Part shown: piece after piece, positions 11,047 through 21,993 of the stretch
Layout of the letters: every line of letters begins with the position of its first letter
Numbering within the stretch: the first letter of the stretch is position 1
DNA from: Rhizophagus clarus
Lineage: Eukaryota; Glomeromycota; Glomeromycetes; Glomerales; Glomeraceae
NCBI GenBank assembly: GCA_015698045.1
Contig: BLAL01000311.1
Span: 124,001 to 188,000, forward strand
Length of the DNA stretch: 64,000 bases
Reading direction: 5' to 3'
The notes under the pieces: generated by a model
Told to the model about the DNA's origin: nothing
Seen by the model: the letters and a program-made list of their open reading frames with translations, nothing else
The model's database searches: none
Translations under genes and position numbers: made by a program

Positions 11047-11763
11047 TAGCTACTCACTATAAAATAATATAATAAAATTAATAAATTATCTTCGGTGACG
11101 ATACGTAGGTAGGTTTCTTGCCCTTCTATGATCGTGTCGCATATCTAAAATAAATTGGTTAATTTAAGATGTGAATAAACTTTAATTATAGAAATTTTAT
11201 AATTACCTCGTCTTTCCCAAAATCTCGATCTAAATGTGCAATAATATCTTGCTCCGATACGCGACCATCTTCTTCCAGGGACACTGCTACGATAAAGGCA
11301 AAAACTCTAAATATCAAAAAACGAAATAATATTTAGTTAAATATTTTCAATTTTAAGCAAATATTTTTTTTTGCCATTATATTTTTCATACATGGTATTC
11401 CCTGAGAAGATTCCTTCATTTTTAGTGGCATCGTTGTGCCGTGAACTTCGAAGTTTTAAAATGACGATTTAGTCTGATTCAAACGAACGAATTAGTTGGA
11501 TTAAAGATAATAATTCTATTTTTAACATATTTTAACATATTAAATATTATACATATGAACCTTCTTGCGATTGACCTCCAGAATCTCGATCGATCTCTCC
11601 CGTATTCGTTATGAAATTCGTCATTTCTTCTTCTTCTTTCTTCCACCAAGTAATCGGTGTATTCATCGAACCATTGAATAGGACGAGAGTGGCGATAAGA
11701 GTGACGATGGGGCTGGCGATGAGAGTGATGATGGGACTGGTGATGAGAGTGACGATTGGGCAT
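11046..11763 (-). CDS. Myb/SANT-like gene, copy 2, in the hAT element
   Basis: Start chosen at the ATG at 11763 (MPNRHSHHQSHHHS): a His/Arg/Ser-rich leader is followed by a SANT-like segment, WFDEYTDYLVEERRRRN ... SRFWRSIARRF. After a GT at about 11572 the gene appears to continue in exon-like pieces at about 11470-11390 (HNDATKNEG), 11305-11206 (DIIAHLDRDFGKDE, then GTAATT) and 11140-11046 (GQETYLRIVTEDN, stop at 11046-11048). The order matches copy 1. The His-rich leader expands HSHH/HRHS units. It lies downstream of the transposase in the same orientation, so it may be an accessory DNA-binding protein of the element; that is inference. Exon ends are uncertain because only the third junction is canonical in both copies. 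Confidence 0.5.
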
Positions 11764-12440
11764 ATTTACAAAATTAAGATGTGAGGAAAAACGCAAAAAG
11801 AATGAGATGAGTAAATCGTAAAATATCCTTTTATAAATAAAATTTGGACAATTCCTTTTTGTTCCCTTTCTTCAAAATACTGATTTATTAGTTTGCATCA
11901 TTAAATTTAAATATCATCCTTAAAATAATAAATCTTTGTTTATTCTCTTTGTTCTTAAAAAAAATCATTTTTTTTAAAAAAAAATTGGAATATTTTGTAC
12001 ATCCTTTAAAAAAAAATAAAAAAATCAGTGCATAATACATACAATGTGATTTGTATAAAAAAGTCATCTTGCATCGTTAAACAAATACCGATATAAAATT
12101 ACTAATCATCATCCCTGTGTGATAAAATTTAATTGTTAACTTCTTTCTCTTTCTTTAGAGCACACATTGAACACGAATCAACACAAATTTAACAAAATTT
12201 GGCTAAAACAAGCGAAATTTTACCAGAATTATCAGCACAAATCGAACACAAATCGAACACAAATTGAACAAGATCGAAAGAGTTCGTTTGCATCACGTCG
12301 GTGTTGTTTAAATTTCATCACACAAAAATTTTTTAATTTAAACTCTTAAATAAATCAATATAATTATAAACTTATTTACAAATTTACTTTATTAATAAAA
12401 GAATTATTGTTATAATGATTTCCTAAAAATAAAGAAAAAA

Positions 12441-13955
12441 TTATTCTTCTTCATCTACATCATCTACATCGATGAATTCATTCAATAAATCCTCTACATT
12501 ATAATCAAAATTTCCTCCCCCATCGCTTTCTTGTTCGCTTTCTTGCTCATCATCATTGCCATCATCTGTATTAATTTTTTCGTATTCTTCTTCAGATTCA
12601 TCTAAAATGTCGTCCGGGATCTCTCCAATTTCTTCAATTATTAATTTGTGTGACAAATCAACAAATTTATCGATCCATACATGTTCTATTAGGACAACAC
12701 AATTATCTGAAGGAACTGTAATTTGATTAGGTAAACTTTCATTTGATAAAACATCACATTCATCATCATCATCATTAGTTTCTGCCAGAGCCTCTGCAAT
12801 TCGAATGTTCATTTCAGTTTCGCTAATACGAGTATCATTTTTTTCTATACCATAAAAACCAAGCTCTTTCTTAGCATTGGACTTCCAATGCATGATCATT
12901 TTAGCCATAGATTCTAGTCGACTTATATTCAAATTTAAACGCCGATCATTAAATAGCCAGCCAAGTGTTGAGAATCCTCGTTCGCAACTTGCGGAATTTG
13001 GACAAATCGCTAATAGATGGCGAGCGACTCTTGGGAGGCTGTTCGGTCGAGGGTCAGTATCGATCAAATTCCACCAATTTAGAGGATCGTCTAGAGAACA
13101 AGATTCATCAAGATCAAAAGGTGGTTTATTATCACGGTAGTCCTTAATTTGCTCGCATAGAGCCCTGAATTCTTTAAGATCAAATCCTAACCTTTTACCA
13201 ATTGTAGTAGCGCACCTCACGATCCTTGAATAAGCTTTGGCTGTGAGAGGCTTACTCCTAAATCGGGGATCTAGGAAAAAGCAGGTTATATATTTGTCAT
13301 CATCGAACTCTTTGAATCTTTCGTTCATCACGTTGAAACAATGGTTACGGAAGTTTTGATTAAATGATTTGGGTAATTGTTTCAAAACTGCTGATAGTCT
13401 TATCAAACTTAAAAAACAATCTCCAAGCGTCGCTGATCTTGATTCTAAAGCCAAGACAGCTTTTCTCAATGGATTTAAAATGAATGAAAGAATTCGTAAA
13501 TCGGAAAAAAAATTCTGTGTTTGAATAACACGGTTGACCTTATCGTTCAACAAATTACTTTCATTAGTAATAATTTGTTCTAGTACTGGTTCCAACCTAA
13601 TACGATTAATCCTAGTTACTCTACCATCAGGAATTTTTGTGGAATCATGGTAGTCTGTAATATTTAACTGATTACTCCCAACAATTTTTCTTTTTTTATT
13701 AACTTTATCTTCACGCTCTAATATTTTATTCAAATATTTTCTAACAATGGGTCCTGGAGCTTCCGAGCAGTGGTTCGCAAAGTGCTCTTCAAGTTTTGAT
13801 ATATCACCTCGTGACCATGAAAAATTACAATATTTACAAGTGGCATGATATTTTCCTGAACCAACGGGATTTCCTCTAATAGCATCCTCCCAGGTAGAGC
13901 TGGGAGGCTTACTACCTTTATTTTTATTTTTTTCTAAGTCTAAAGTGCTGGTCAT
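12441..13955 (-). CDS. hAT transposase, catalytic core missing (504 aa)
   Basis: I start at MTSTLDLEKNK (13955) because the upstream in-frame extension is a hydrophobic, Phe/Tyr-rich run unlike this family. Residues about 15-65 form a BED-type zinc finger (CKYCNFSWSRG ... EEHFANHC). Residues about 125-390 match the C-terminal half of hAT transposases, ending in the dimerisation region (CPNSASCERGFSTLGWLFND ... SRLESMAKMIMHW). The C-terminal 100 residues are very acidic. The central RNase-H-like part with the LDGW and DNA-x-N catalytic aspartates, normally between the zinc finger linker and the NES-LLN-DV segment, is absent although the frame stays open. Family members are typically 650-800 aa. 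Either an in-frame deletion or an unrecognised intron explains this; the product could bind DNA and dimerise but not cut. Confidence 0.8.
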   Translation of the reverse strand: MTSTLDLEKNKNKGSKPPSSTWEDAIRGNPVGSGKYHATCKYCNFSWSRGDISKLEEHFANHCSEAPGPIVRKYLNKILEREDKVNKKRKIVGSNQLNITDYHDSTKIPDGRVTRINRIRLEPVLEQIITNESNLLNDKVNRVIQTQNFFSDLRILSFILNPLRKAVLALESRSATLGDCFLSLIRLSAVLKQLPKSFNQNFRNHCFNVMNERFKEFDDDKYITCFFLDPRFRSKPLTAKAYSRIVRCATTIGKRLGFDLKEFRALCEQIKDYRDNKPPFDLDESCSLDDPLNWWNLIDTDPRPNSLPRVARHLLAICPNSASCERGFSTLGWLFNDRRLNLNISRLESMAKMIMHWKSNAKKELGFYGIEKNDTRISETEMNIRIAEALAETNDDDDECDVLSNESLPNQITVPSDNCVVLIEHVWIDKFVDLSHKLIIEEIGEIPDDILDESEEEYEKINTDDGNDDEQESEQESDGGGNFDYNVEDLLNEFIDVDDVDEEE

Positions 13956-14491
13956 ATTGAAATGTGTATAAAGTTTTTTTATTTTGTACGTGTTTAAGTA
14001 AAAAAAGTAATGCAAGGCAAACACGAAGTAATTTAAAAAATCCATAACAGATAATCATATGATTTGGTTCAAATTTCAAGGTATAGCTGTAACAGTTGGG
14101 GATTATAACAGTAAAATGATAAATAAAAAAAGGAGTTAAAGGAGTTAAAGGACGAAAAGTAACTGATTATCTTTGATATTAATGATGTCAGATCATTTCC
14201 TGAATGACCGTCAGATATGATTGGTTGTGTGTCATGTGGTGGCTGAATTTTATTTTGTTACACTAATTACATTATTAGAAAAATGAAACTATGCCGAAAC
14301 TATATTAAAGTATTAATATATATTATGCCGAAACTATGCCAAAATGCCAAAACTGTTTCGGCATTTCGGCAGTTTCAGCAGTTTCGGCAGTTTCGGCATT
14401 TCGGCATTTTTGGCTGCTTGCCGAAACCTAGTTTCGCCAGTTTCGGCAGTTTCGGCATGCCGAAACTCACTAGTTTCGGCAAGCAACCTTA

Positions 14492-15410
14492 AATATTACG
14501 CAGATTTACAGTTTCGTAAATTTGCAAAATATTTTGACCATCAAAATATTTCAACCGTAATATTACGCAGGTTTACAGTCTCGTAAATTTTCAAAATATT
14601 TTAACTGTAATATTACGCAAGTTTACAGTTTCGTAAATTTGCAGAATATTTTGACCGTAATATTACACAGGTTTACAGTCTCGTAAATTTTCAAAATATT
14701 TCAACCATAATATTACGCAGGTTTACAGTTTCGTAAATTTGCAGAATATTTTGACTATAATATTATGCAAGTTTATAGTTTTGTAAATTTTCAAAATATT
14801 TCAACCGTAATATTACGCAGGTTTACAGTCTCGTAAATTTTCAAAATATTTTAACTGTAATATTACGCAGGTTTACAATCTCGTAAATTTTCAAAATATT
14901 TTAACCGTAATATTATACAGGTTTACAGTCTCATAAATTTTTGAAATATTTCAACCGTAATATTACGCAGGTTTACAGTTTCGTAAATTTTCAAAATATT
15001 TTAACCGTAATATTACGCAGGTTTACAGTTTTGTAAATTTTCAAAATATTTCAACCGTAATATTACGCAGGTTTACAATTTTGTAAATTTGCAGAATATT
15101 TTGACCGTAATATTACGCAAGTTTATAGTTTCGTAAATTTTCAAAATATTTCAACTGTAATATTATGCAGATTTACAGTCTCGTAAATTTTTGAAATATT
15201 TTGACCGTAATATTGCGTAAATCTTACAATATTGAAAATTTGCGTAATATTTTGACCGTAATATTGCATAAATCTTACGATATTGAAAACTTGCGTAATA
15301 TTTTGACTGTAATATCACATAAATCTTATAAAATTGTAAACTTATGTAATATTTTGAAATTTTTCAAAATATTATGCCATAAACTTTCGTAAATTTACAA
15401 AATCGTAAAC
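14492..15410. repeat. 50-bp tandem array, right part
   Basis: Continuation of the array at 10230-10520 after the hAT insertion. GCAGGTTTACAGT recurs every 50 bp from about 14501 to 15170 (about 14 units, one shortened near 14540). After about 15190 the unit changes to a CGTAATATTGCGTAAATCTT type with a period of about 65 bp. It is subterminal to the right end of the large TIR element. Confidence 0.85.
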
Positions 15411-15422
15411 TTATGCAATTTT

Positions 15423-15778
15423 CACAGGTCAAAATTAGTTAAATAAGGTATCAATAGGGAATCAATAGGTTATCAATTGGCTATCAATAGGCTACCCTAT
15501 TGGTAGCCTATTGAACTTGCGCCATAATCCGTCACCAATCAGGCAGACTGATTGATAGCCGATTGATAACTTATTGATAACCTATTAGTATCCTATTGGT
15601 ATTTTTATTAAATAGGGTATCAATAGGGTATCAATAAGTTATCAATCAGCCTGCCTGATTGGTGACGGATTATGGCGCAAGTTCAATAGGCTACCAATAG
15701 GATAGCCTATTGATAGCCGATTGATAACCTATTGATACTGACCCTATTGATACCCTATTTAACTAATTTCAACCTGTG
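15423..15778. mobile_element. Palindromic foldback MITE, 356 bp
   Basis: Almost the whole element is one inverted repeat: the left half starts CACAGGTCAAAATTAGTTAA, the right half read inward starts CACAGGTTGAAATTAGTTAA, and both continue through GGTATCAATAGG motifs and TTGCGCCATAATCCGTCACC to a short centre near 15605. The flanks share TTTT (15419-15422 and 15779-15782). Removing it joins the array to the terminal GCGAAAA of the large TIR element, as at the other end, which confirms it as a later insertion. Confidence 0.8.
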
Positions 15779-16071
15779 TTTTCGCCCTATAAAATTTCCT
15801 AATGTAGAAGGAGAGTCTTGAGAGTAGGAGGAGGCTGTAAGCCAAAACTTGGTCTATATTTTATGTTTTCTATCAGTTGCATAACATCTCTATTTCTGTT
15901 GACATACAACTTCAGTACTTTCTCGTTTATATCTATTGCTGAAAAGAAGTCAAAATCATCCCATATTATGCTGTAAATAGCTTCTTTAATCATCTTGAAA
16001 ATATCATCTTTGTATCTTTAAAAGAATAGCTCTGTATTATCAAATATGGTTTGTTGGTGTGTAGAGACCAT

Positions 16072-17009
16072 TTTTGTTGTGTAAAGTGTAGGTTTTCTAA
16101 TAGTCAAAATAGTTTCTAAACAAAATAAAAGTTTTTTCTTTCTGTTAAAAATTAGTCAACAGATTGACAGGGAAGAGTTTCTTATTCAAAATTCTATAAT
16201 TAAATAATATAATCAATTATTTTCAAAATAATAATAACTAAAAAATAATACTTAAAAATATTTATAATTTATAAAGTTTTTTAAAAATAATTTTTATTTT
16301 TTTCAATTTAAAAATAAAGGTAAATTTATTTTTTACTTTAAGTAAGATTTGATATTATTTATCTTTATCACATAATATATACTTTTAATTAGCTAATTTT
16401 TAATTGGTTAATTTTTTAACTTAATTTATTTTTACGTAAAATATAAAAAAATTAAAAGTTCTGTAATATAAACCATAATTTTTATATTACAAAATATTTA
16501 TGAATTTATTTCTTTGAAGTTTATTAAATAAAAAAATAAAATATATTTTATTATATTTAAAACCAAAATTTTTATTTTTAACTAATAATATAAAACCTAA
16601 TAATAATAATAAAATATTATATATATATAGAAAAGTAATACTGAAAATTTGTTTTAAATCTTTTAATATTTTTAGTTTCATTATTATTTATTGTATTAAT
16701 ATTTAAATAATTATTTAATATATTAAAAAGAATAATTAAATATTTTTTTTAAAAAATTTCAAATTTTTTAGAAATTTATCCAAAAATAAAAAAAAAATGT
16801 ATTGCTAAAAGTTATTTTTTTAGATTAATCTGTAATTTATATTTAAAAATATAATTTGATATACAGTATATTTGGTATATTATTATATATAGTTTAAATA
16901 TTTAACATTAATTTATTAAATTTATATAATTTGACATTATTTTATAAATTTTAAATAAATACAAAAAAATGCTTATAATATTTATATATATCTAAATTTA
17001 TTGAATAAT

Positions 17010-17041
<32 letters not shown>

Positions 17042-18442
17042 AAGGTATTGAAAATGTATCTACAATTATTAAATTAAATAAGACTAGATAATAATTACTT
17101 TTATTTTACATGTAATACTCCTAGCTAAAGCCAGTTCAAACATCCATTCAGCAATTATTAATATATATATAATTTCTAATATTTTTTATAGACTTTTAAT
17201 TTATATATAATCTTTTATTAATTTATTTGATTTTAATACTAATCTTTTTATAGGTAATTTTAATTTATATATGATGGTCTTTACACCTGTTTAATCTTTA
17301 ATAAGCAATTTTAATTTATAATAATAGCCTCTTATTTTACTTTTTAATAGATAATTTTTAATTTATATTTTTACTTATTTGATCTTTAATTGATGATCCA
17401 AATAAGATCAGCATTATTTTTATAGTAAAAAATGGGCAAAATTCTTAATTTTGGTGCAGTGTAATCTAAAATTGGATATCTTCATATTATTATACCTGCA
17501 TAAATAACTTATTAAATGTATAATAAAATTTTATTATACGCTACCCAAGAACCCATTCAAGCAGAAAATTAAAAAAAAAAGTTAGTTGGAAATTTATTTT
17601 GGAAGGTTATATTGCATGCATGCCAGATTCCATTTTTTCAAAATTACAGTGCTGTTCTTATCCAGATTGTCAATTAATATCTTTTTATTGAAAATTTTAA
17701 ATTATGTATTAGTAGTAATGATTTTTTTATTTGATTTCTAATAATATTTATAAAAATTTTAATTTATAGTAATAGTCTAATTTTTAATAGATAATTATAA
17801 GTTATAACTTATATATAATATTCTTTTTATTTGATCTTTAATATTTTTTATGAGTATTAATTTATATATGATGAAATAAATAATTTTTAGTTATGTTCCT
17901 ATTTGATCTTTAATATCTTTTATAAACAACTTTTTTTATGCATTATTAGTAACAGATTTTCTATTTGATATCTTATTTTTTCATAAAATTTTCAATAATT
18001 TGAGTAATTATGATTTATATATAATAGTTTTTTTATTTGATCTTTAATATTTTTTATGAAATATTTGATAAATACTTTATAATTAATTTGTTGTCTAAAG
18101 TATTATAATTAAAAAGTGGTAAATTAATTTTTTTTAAAAATATAAAATTCTGAAAATTTCAAAAAATTCTTTTAGAAAAATACATTAAATATAAATTACA
18201 GATCAGCTTAAAAAGGTAATTTTTGATGATGCATTTTTTTATTTTTGGAAGTATAGATTTCTAGAAAAAATACTAATTTTATGTATTTCATTTTTTTCAA
18301 TTTAATAATTGAAAATAGTTTATATATACATCTATAGTAGATTTTACTTAAATTCATTATTAATATATTTTTGATTAAATAAATTCTAATGTAAATTAAC
18401 ATACAGTTATATACAATAATACAAAATAAAATTAAAATATTG
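16072..18442. other. AT-rich region without recognised genes
   Basis: No supported gene. A poly-T run lies at about 17020-17042. From about 17150 to 18090 there is a very degenerate repeat with units of roughly 75 bp (TTATTTGATCTTTAATA ... TTTTATAAGTAATTTTAATTTATATA). A possible inverted pair, TAATCTGTAATTTATATTTA near 16835 and its complement near 18190, could be the TIRs of an old element spanning about 16805-18228, but I see no target duplication. Confidence 0.4.
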
Positions 18443-19582
18443 TTAACAATTATTAACATTACAAATATCTCCAAATAGTATTTTCCACCATAATTGGGTA
18501 TTACTAAGTAAGCCAAATAATGAAAAAAGTATTATTATTATAGCTCCACTTAAACAAAACCAACCGTGAATATATTTATTTCCACTGACAGTTCTCTCTC
18601 CTTTTACATGTAATACATAAGCCATCAGGCTATTGAAAGTCCAAATAGAACATACCACTAATTAATTAAATAATAAATTTGAAAGTTAATTTAAAATACT
18701 GATACACAAGACAAATTATTAATCATATAAAATACCTGTAAGGAATTTACTGCGGCATGCGAACCCTATTGGCTTAGTAAAATAAGCGAGGATCACGGAT
18801 AACCAAGGCATTAACATTGAGAACGCCGCAGTAAGCATCGTGTGAGCAATTTTTGAATTTAATATATCTTCTCTAAATTTTTTAACACGAATTTTTTGTT
18901 TTTCATATCCTCCCATCTCTTCATCCATTATTTCCATTTCATCTTTTTCAATCTTTTCCTCATCACTTTCATCACTGTCTATATCCTTTTGCTTGTCAAA
19001 ATGAAATATATGTCTGGGGTCTTTAAAAACGACATTTCCGTTAAAGACCCTTACACATATCACCGGAACCGTCCATGAGAGAGCTAATGGGATATACGGC
19101 CAATCTTTAACGGTACAGGGATCTCCTACAGCACCTGCCACTCTAGCAATTCCTGCGAAGATCCCAACAGCTATATAATAAGCTGATGCCAGGCTTGATA
19201 ATCTGTCTAACACCGTTGCTTCAGCAATACATTCCCTCATATATCTCTTTTGGCGTGGTGTAAGAGCCAACTTCATCGCATGATGACCAAAAGGTCTATA
19301 TAGTATATTTTCATTTTGAAAGAAAAAATTATTTGCCGTTAGCCAGTATGCAACCATTTCTTTTTGGCCAACATTACAATAATAGAACAATCCGGAAAAA
19401 GGCGAGCCAAGTGACCGGAGAATCCACATAATTTTATTCATTAAACCATCATCTGGTGAAGCTCCGATAGTTGCGATTGCTGGTAAGCAACCCAAAACAT
19501 ATTGTGGTACTGGATCTTGTAATTTGAAAATTAAGTTTAACAACAATGCTTCTTCTGCGTCTCCCGTTGATGTTGATGACAT
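18443..19582 (-). CDS. Orphan multi-pass membrane protein (353 aa)
   Basis: Two exons: 19582-18736 and 18657-18443, with a GTATTT...TTAG intron whose removal keeps the frame (SKFLT/VVCSIWTF). The start is the ATG at 19582 (MSSTSTGDAEEA); the longer open frame upstream has no ATG. Several hydrophobic segments are visible: about residues 25-45 (YVLGCLPAIATIG), 130-160 (ASAYYIAVGIFAGIARVAG), 170-190, 250-275 (MLTAAFSMLMPWLSVILAYF), and two in exon 2 including FCLSGAIIIILFSLFGLL. A very acidic cytosolic-type loop (DSDESDEEKIEKDEMEIMDE) sits between the third and fourth. I do not recognise a family. The host-like codon use and clean intron suggest a real gene. The 3' end past residue about 340 may contain a further intron. 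Confidence 0.7.
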
Positions 19583-21993
19583 TTTAAGGGAAGGGAAAAG
19601 GATGAAGATGTACTTAGATGTCAATAAAAAATATAACTTAGGAATAAATGCTTGAACATTTATATATTAAAAAAAATTTTGCTCGTACTGTACATGCAAA
19701 TAATGTATGGCAATCATGGGCAACTATTTCTCTTTATAAGTTTCTTAATTATCATTTGTTTACAAATTTTCCTTTTCTGTTATCATTAGATGATAATTGT
19801 GTAAGTGTAACAAATGCAAAATCATCGAAAAATGCTTGCTACAGTTTTTTTTTCAGACATAATTATTACTAAATGTATTAAATGACATTTCTACATATTA
19901 CAGTATTCTTAACCAACCATTGGGAAACTATTAATTGAATGGTTTAAAAATCAAGAATTTATTATTGAAGCAAAATTCTTTAAAAATAATAATAATAATA
20001 ATAATAATAATTATTATTATTATTATTGTAAAAATAAAAATGTCACTTTTACCGTATCCTTTAAATATGATGTCAAATCATGTTCAAATACGCCACTATG
20101 GTTGTACGAAATCAAAAAATACTTTTTTTTTTTAATTCATCTTTTCCTTAATGAGTAAGTTCGTCAAGTTAAGGAATGCATAATAAAGTTCTGAAATTCT
20201 TTATTCGTGAAATATAATGAAACAGGATCAAACTTGATTGGATAAAATTATATTATTTTATATTCACTTTTGTAGTAATTGAAATGAAGAACTGAGAAAC
20301 ATCATAAAACGATGCTCTTGGGCTGAATAAATATCACAGCACTTTTTTTGTTCAGACAATAAAAAAGAAACCATCCATCAAAATAAATAATTACCTACTA
20401 TTGAAGTGTCAGTCATTTGTCAATTCCTATTTTATGTCTAGATTTGTAATTATAATCACGATAAGAATACTGTCATATGAACATATTACCACACTATCCA
20501 TTTTGATGAATATTTATTTTAATATGATGCTCTCCACAGAGATTTCTATTTATGGATTTTTTCCTGTACATCGATTGATATTAATGATAAAGAGAATGAA
20601 GAAAAGAAAGATATTTTATCCATTTATGTAAATCATGTAAGATTTAGAAAGAAACACTTGTTTTACAAGCTTATATTATATTAAAAAATACGTCATAAAC
20701 ATTCACGTTCTTACCATTATTTAGATTTAACAATAACCATTGGTTTATCCGAGTATAACTCACTGTCGTGTAACAAATTACAAATTAGTAGATCGGGTAG
20801 ATCTGCTTGTTGATATAGCATCAACTCTAAAAAATTAAATTCATTCCGCTAATTAAAAACTAGATTATTTTTTTTACGTAAATTAAATTATTTAGAAGTT
20901 CTATACGACGTATAATCGTCTTGTTTTGAACAGCAAATTTAACATAAATAAGAAAGTGACATAGTTAGTAATTAGATTCATTAGTCGCCCTGGTTATTCC
21001 TGTGAAACTCGCATCACAGATGCTTAAACATTCTTTAATGGCTTCTTACATCTAGAAGTAAACAACATGATAACGTCTAGTACTGCTGCATATAGTACCC
21101 TGGGTCTACTGGGGTATTTTGAGAGATACTGGGTATTATATGAAGAGGGTAAAAATAAAATAAGTGTATGCTGTGCTAGACCTAACTACAAACTTGTGCT
21201 TTGTCTCTTATGATAGAAGAAAATAAAAGCTTAGAATAGGGTTTGGAATCGATTCTGAAAGATCGAAACTAAATAATAAAATTGATTCTCAAGAATTGAT
21301 TCTCAACAATATTTTACATATAAACCATTTGGATATAGAGCAATTTCCCATATGTTGATCATTTTCTAAAAATCAGTTCCTAATTTGATGTCAAAGTTGA
21401 CCGGCTATAAAAAAAATCTTGAAAAGATTCGATAATCTATTTCAATCCCAACTTAGAAAGATAGAAGCACTCGAAACGACACTTAATTTATAACCTTCAA
21501 ATTTAATTTAATAATATCAGATATACCGTATAGCGAGGCGGATGGTTGGCGCTGTACCCGGGAGTTAACGAAATATTTTATTATAAAAGAAGAGTTTAAA
21601 AACTTTTAGTATATTTAAAAAATATATATTTACATGTGTCGCTAAAATTAGATTGTTTAAATGGTAAAATAAAAAAAATGAGATTTTTTTCAGGAAAAAA
21701 AAAGAGGAGGAGAAGGGTCCGCGTTATATGGTTATTTAATTGTAATAGGCTAATGGGCCATTAGCCAAAATGATTCCCGTCTTTACCATGTAATACAAAA
21801 TGTAATATTTGTGTACTTTGAAGTATTGACTTAATTGATTTTATTCAAAATGTTATGTAAACGAATTAAAAACTAATTTGTAATGTTTATACCACGTTTC
21901 CTTTACTGATATTTTTATATTCAAAAGGATGAGCTAAAAGTCTATCAATAGTAATCTCCGTGGTATAAATTAGTTATTTCACGGATCACACTA
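19583..21993. other. Intergenic, no gene recognised
   Basis: Short AT-biased open frames occur on both strands without domain or intron support. An (AAT)n/(ATT)n microsatellite lies at about 19990-20030. The stretch at 20650-21990 is somewhat more complex in sequence but I see no coding signal. It lies between two minus-strand genes, so it should include the promoter of 18443-19582. Confidence 0.4.

Larger units (their letters stand above)
10521..14491 (-). mobile_element. hAT transposon, about 4 kb, with transposase and SANT-like gene
   Basis: The termini are TAAGGTTGCTTGCCGAAAC at both ends, flanked by a perfect 8-bp target duplication AATATTAC (10513-10520 and 14492-14499). About 220 bp inside each end is packed with CCGAAACTG/TTTCGGCA motifs in both orientations, the likely transposase-binding zone. 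Two minus-strand genes lie inside: the transposase (12441-13955) and downstream of it a SANT-like gene (11046-11763). The element sits in the 50-bp array of the larger TIR element. The transposase lacks a catalytic core, so the copy is probably not autonomous. Confidence 0.85.
5998..15804. mobile_element. Large TA-flanked TIR element carrying a SANT-like gene
   Basis: The left end (5998, CATCAGGAAATTTTATAGTG) and the right end read inward (15804, CATTAGGAAATTTTATAGGG) form an inverted repeat of about 35 bp, each bordered by TA (5996-5997 and 15805-15806), as in the Tc1/mariner superfamily. Long AT-rich tandem repeats lie just inside both ends (6030-6430, and 10230-10520 plus 14500-15400). Internally it carries one copy of a Myb/SANT-like gene in plus orientation. 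Two later insertions are recognisable, a 4-kb hAT and a palindromic MITE; a third block (8220-9420) breaks the cargo gene. No transposase of its own is visible. Confidence 0.65.
2740..16071 (-). pseudogene. Unrecognised minus-strand gene fossil split by three transposons
   Basis: Coding-like sequence on the minus strand appears in segments at about 16071-15805, 5997-5528, 5099-5028 and 2798-2740. Each gap is filled by an insertion with its own target duplication: a TA-flanked 9.8-kb element, an 8-bp-TSD MITE and an 8-bp-TSD hAT-like element. The first segment begins with an ATG at 16071 and contains a Pro-rich stretch (FGLQPPPTLKTLL). The later ones are Lys/Ser/Gln-rich. The pieces add up to roughly 0.9 kb. 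I do not recognise the family and cannot say whether it was a host gene or part of an older repeat. It is broken even without the insertions. Confidence 0.45.

Noticed and set aside
12167-12349. 60-codon plus-strand frame between the transposase and SANT-like gene
   Set aside because: It is the complement of the conserved 5' flank of the SANT-like gene and consists of AACACAAAT repeats.
14283-14586. Overlapping frames made of FRQFRQFRHFG-like repeats at the hAT right end
   Set aside because: Translation of the TTTCGGCA motif cluster in the terminal region, not protein-coding.
10230-15410. CRISPR-like reading of the 50-bp array
   Set aside because: Units are contiguous and similar throughout, without unique spacers, in a eukaryotic context.
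16805-18228. Possible TIR element with TAATCTGTAATTTATATTTA ends
   Set aside because: The inverted match is AT-rich and moderate, with no convincing target duplication; mentioned only within the gene-free region entry.
19648-20631. Short plus-strand frames of 66-76 codons
   Set aside because: No motif or splice support; one is built around an AAT/ATT microsatellite.
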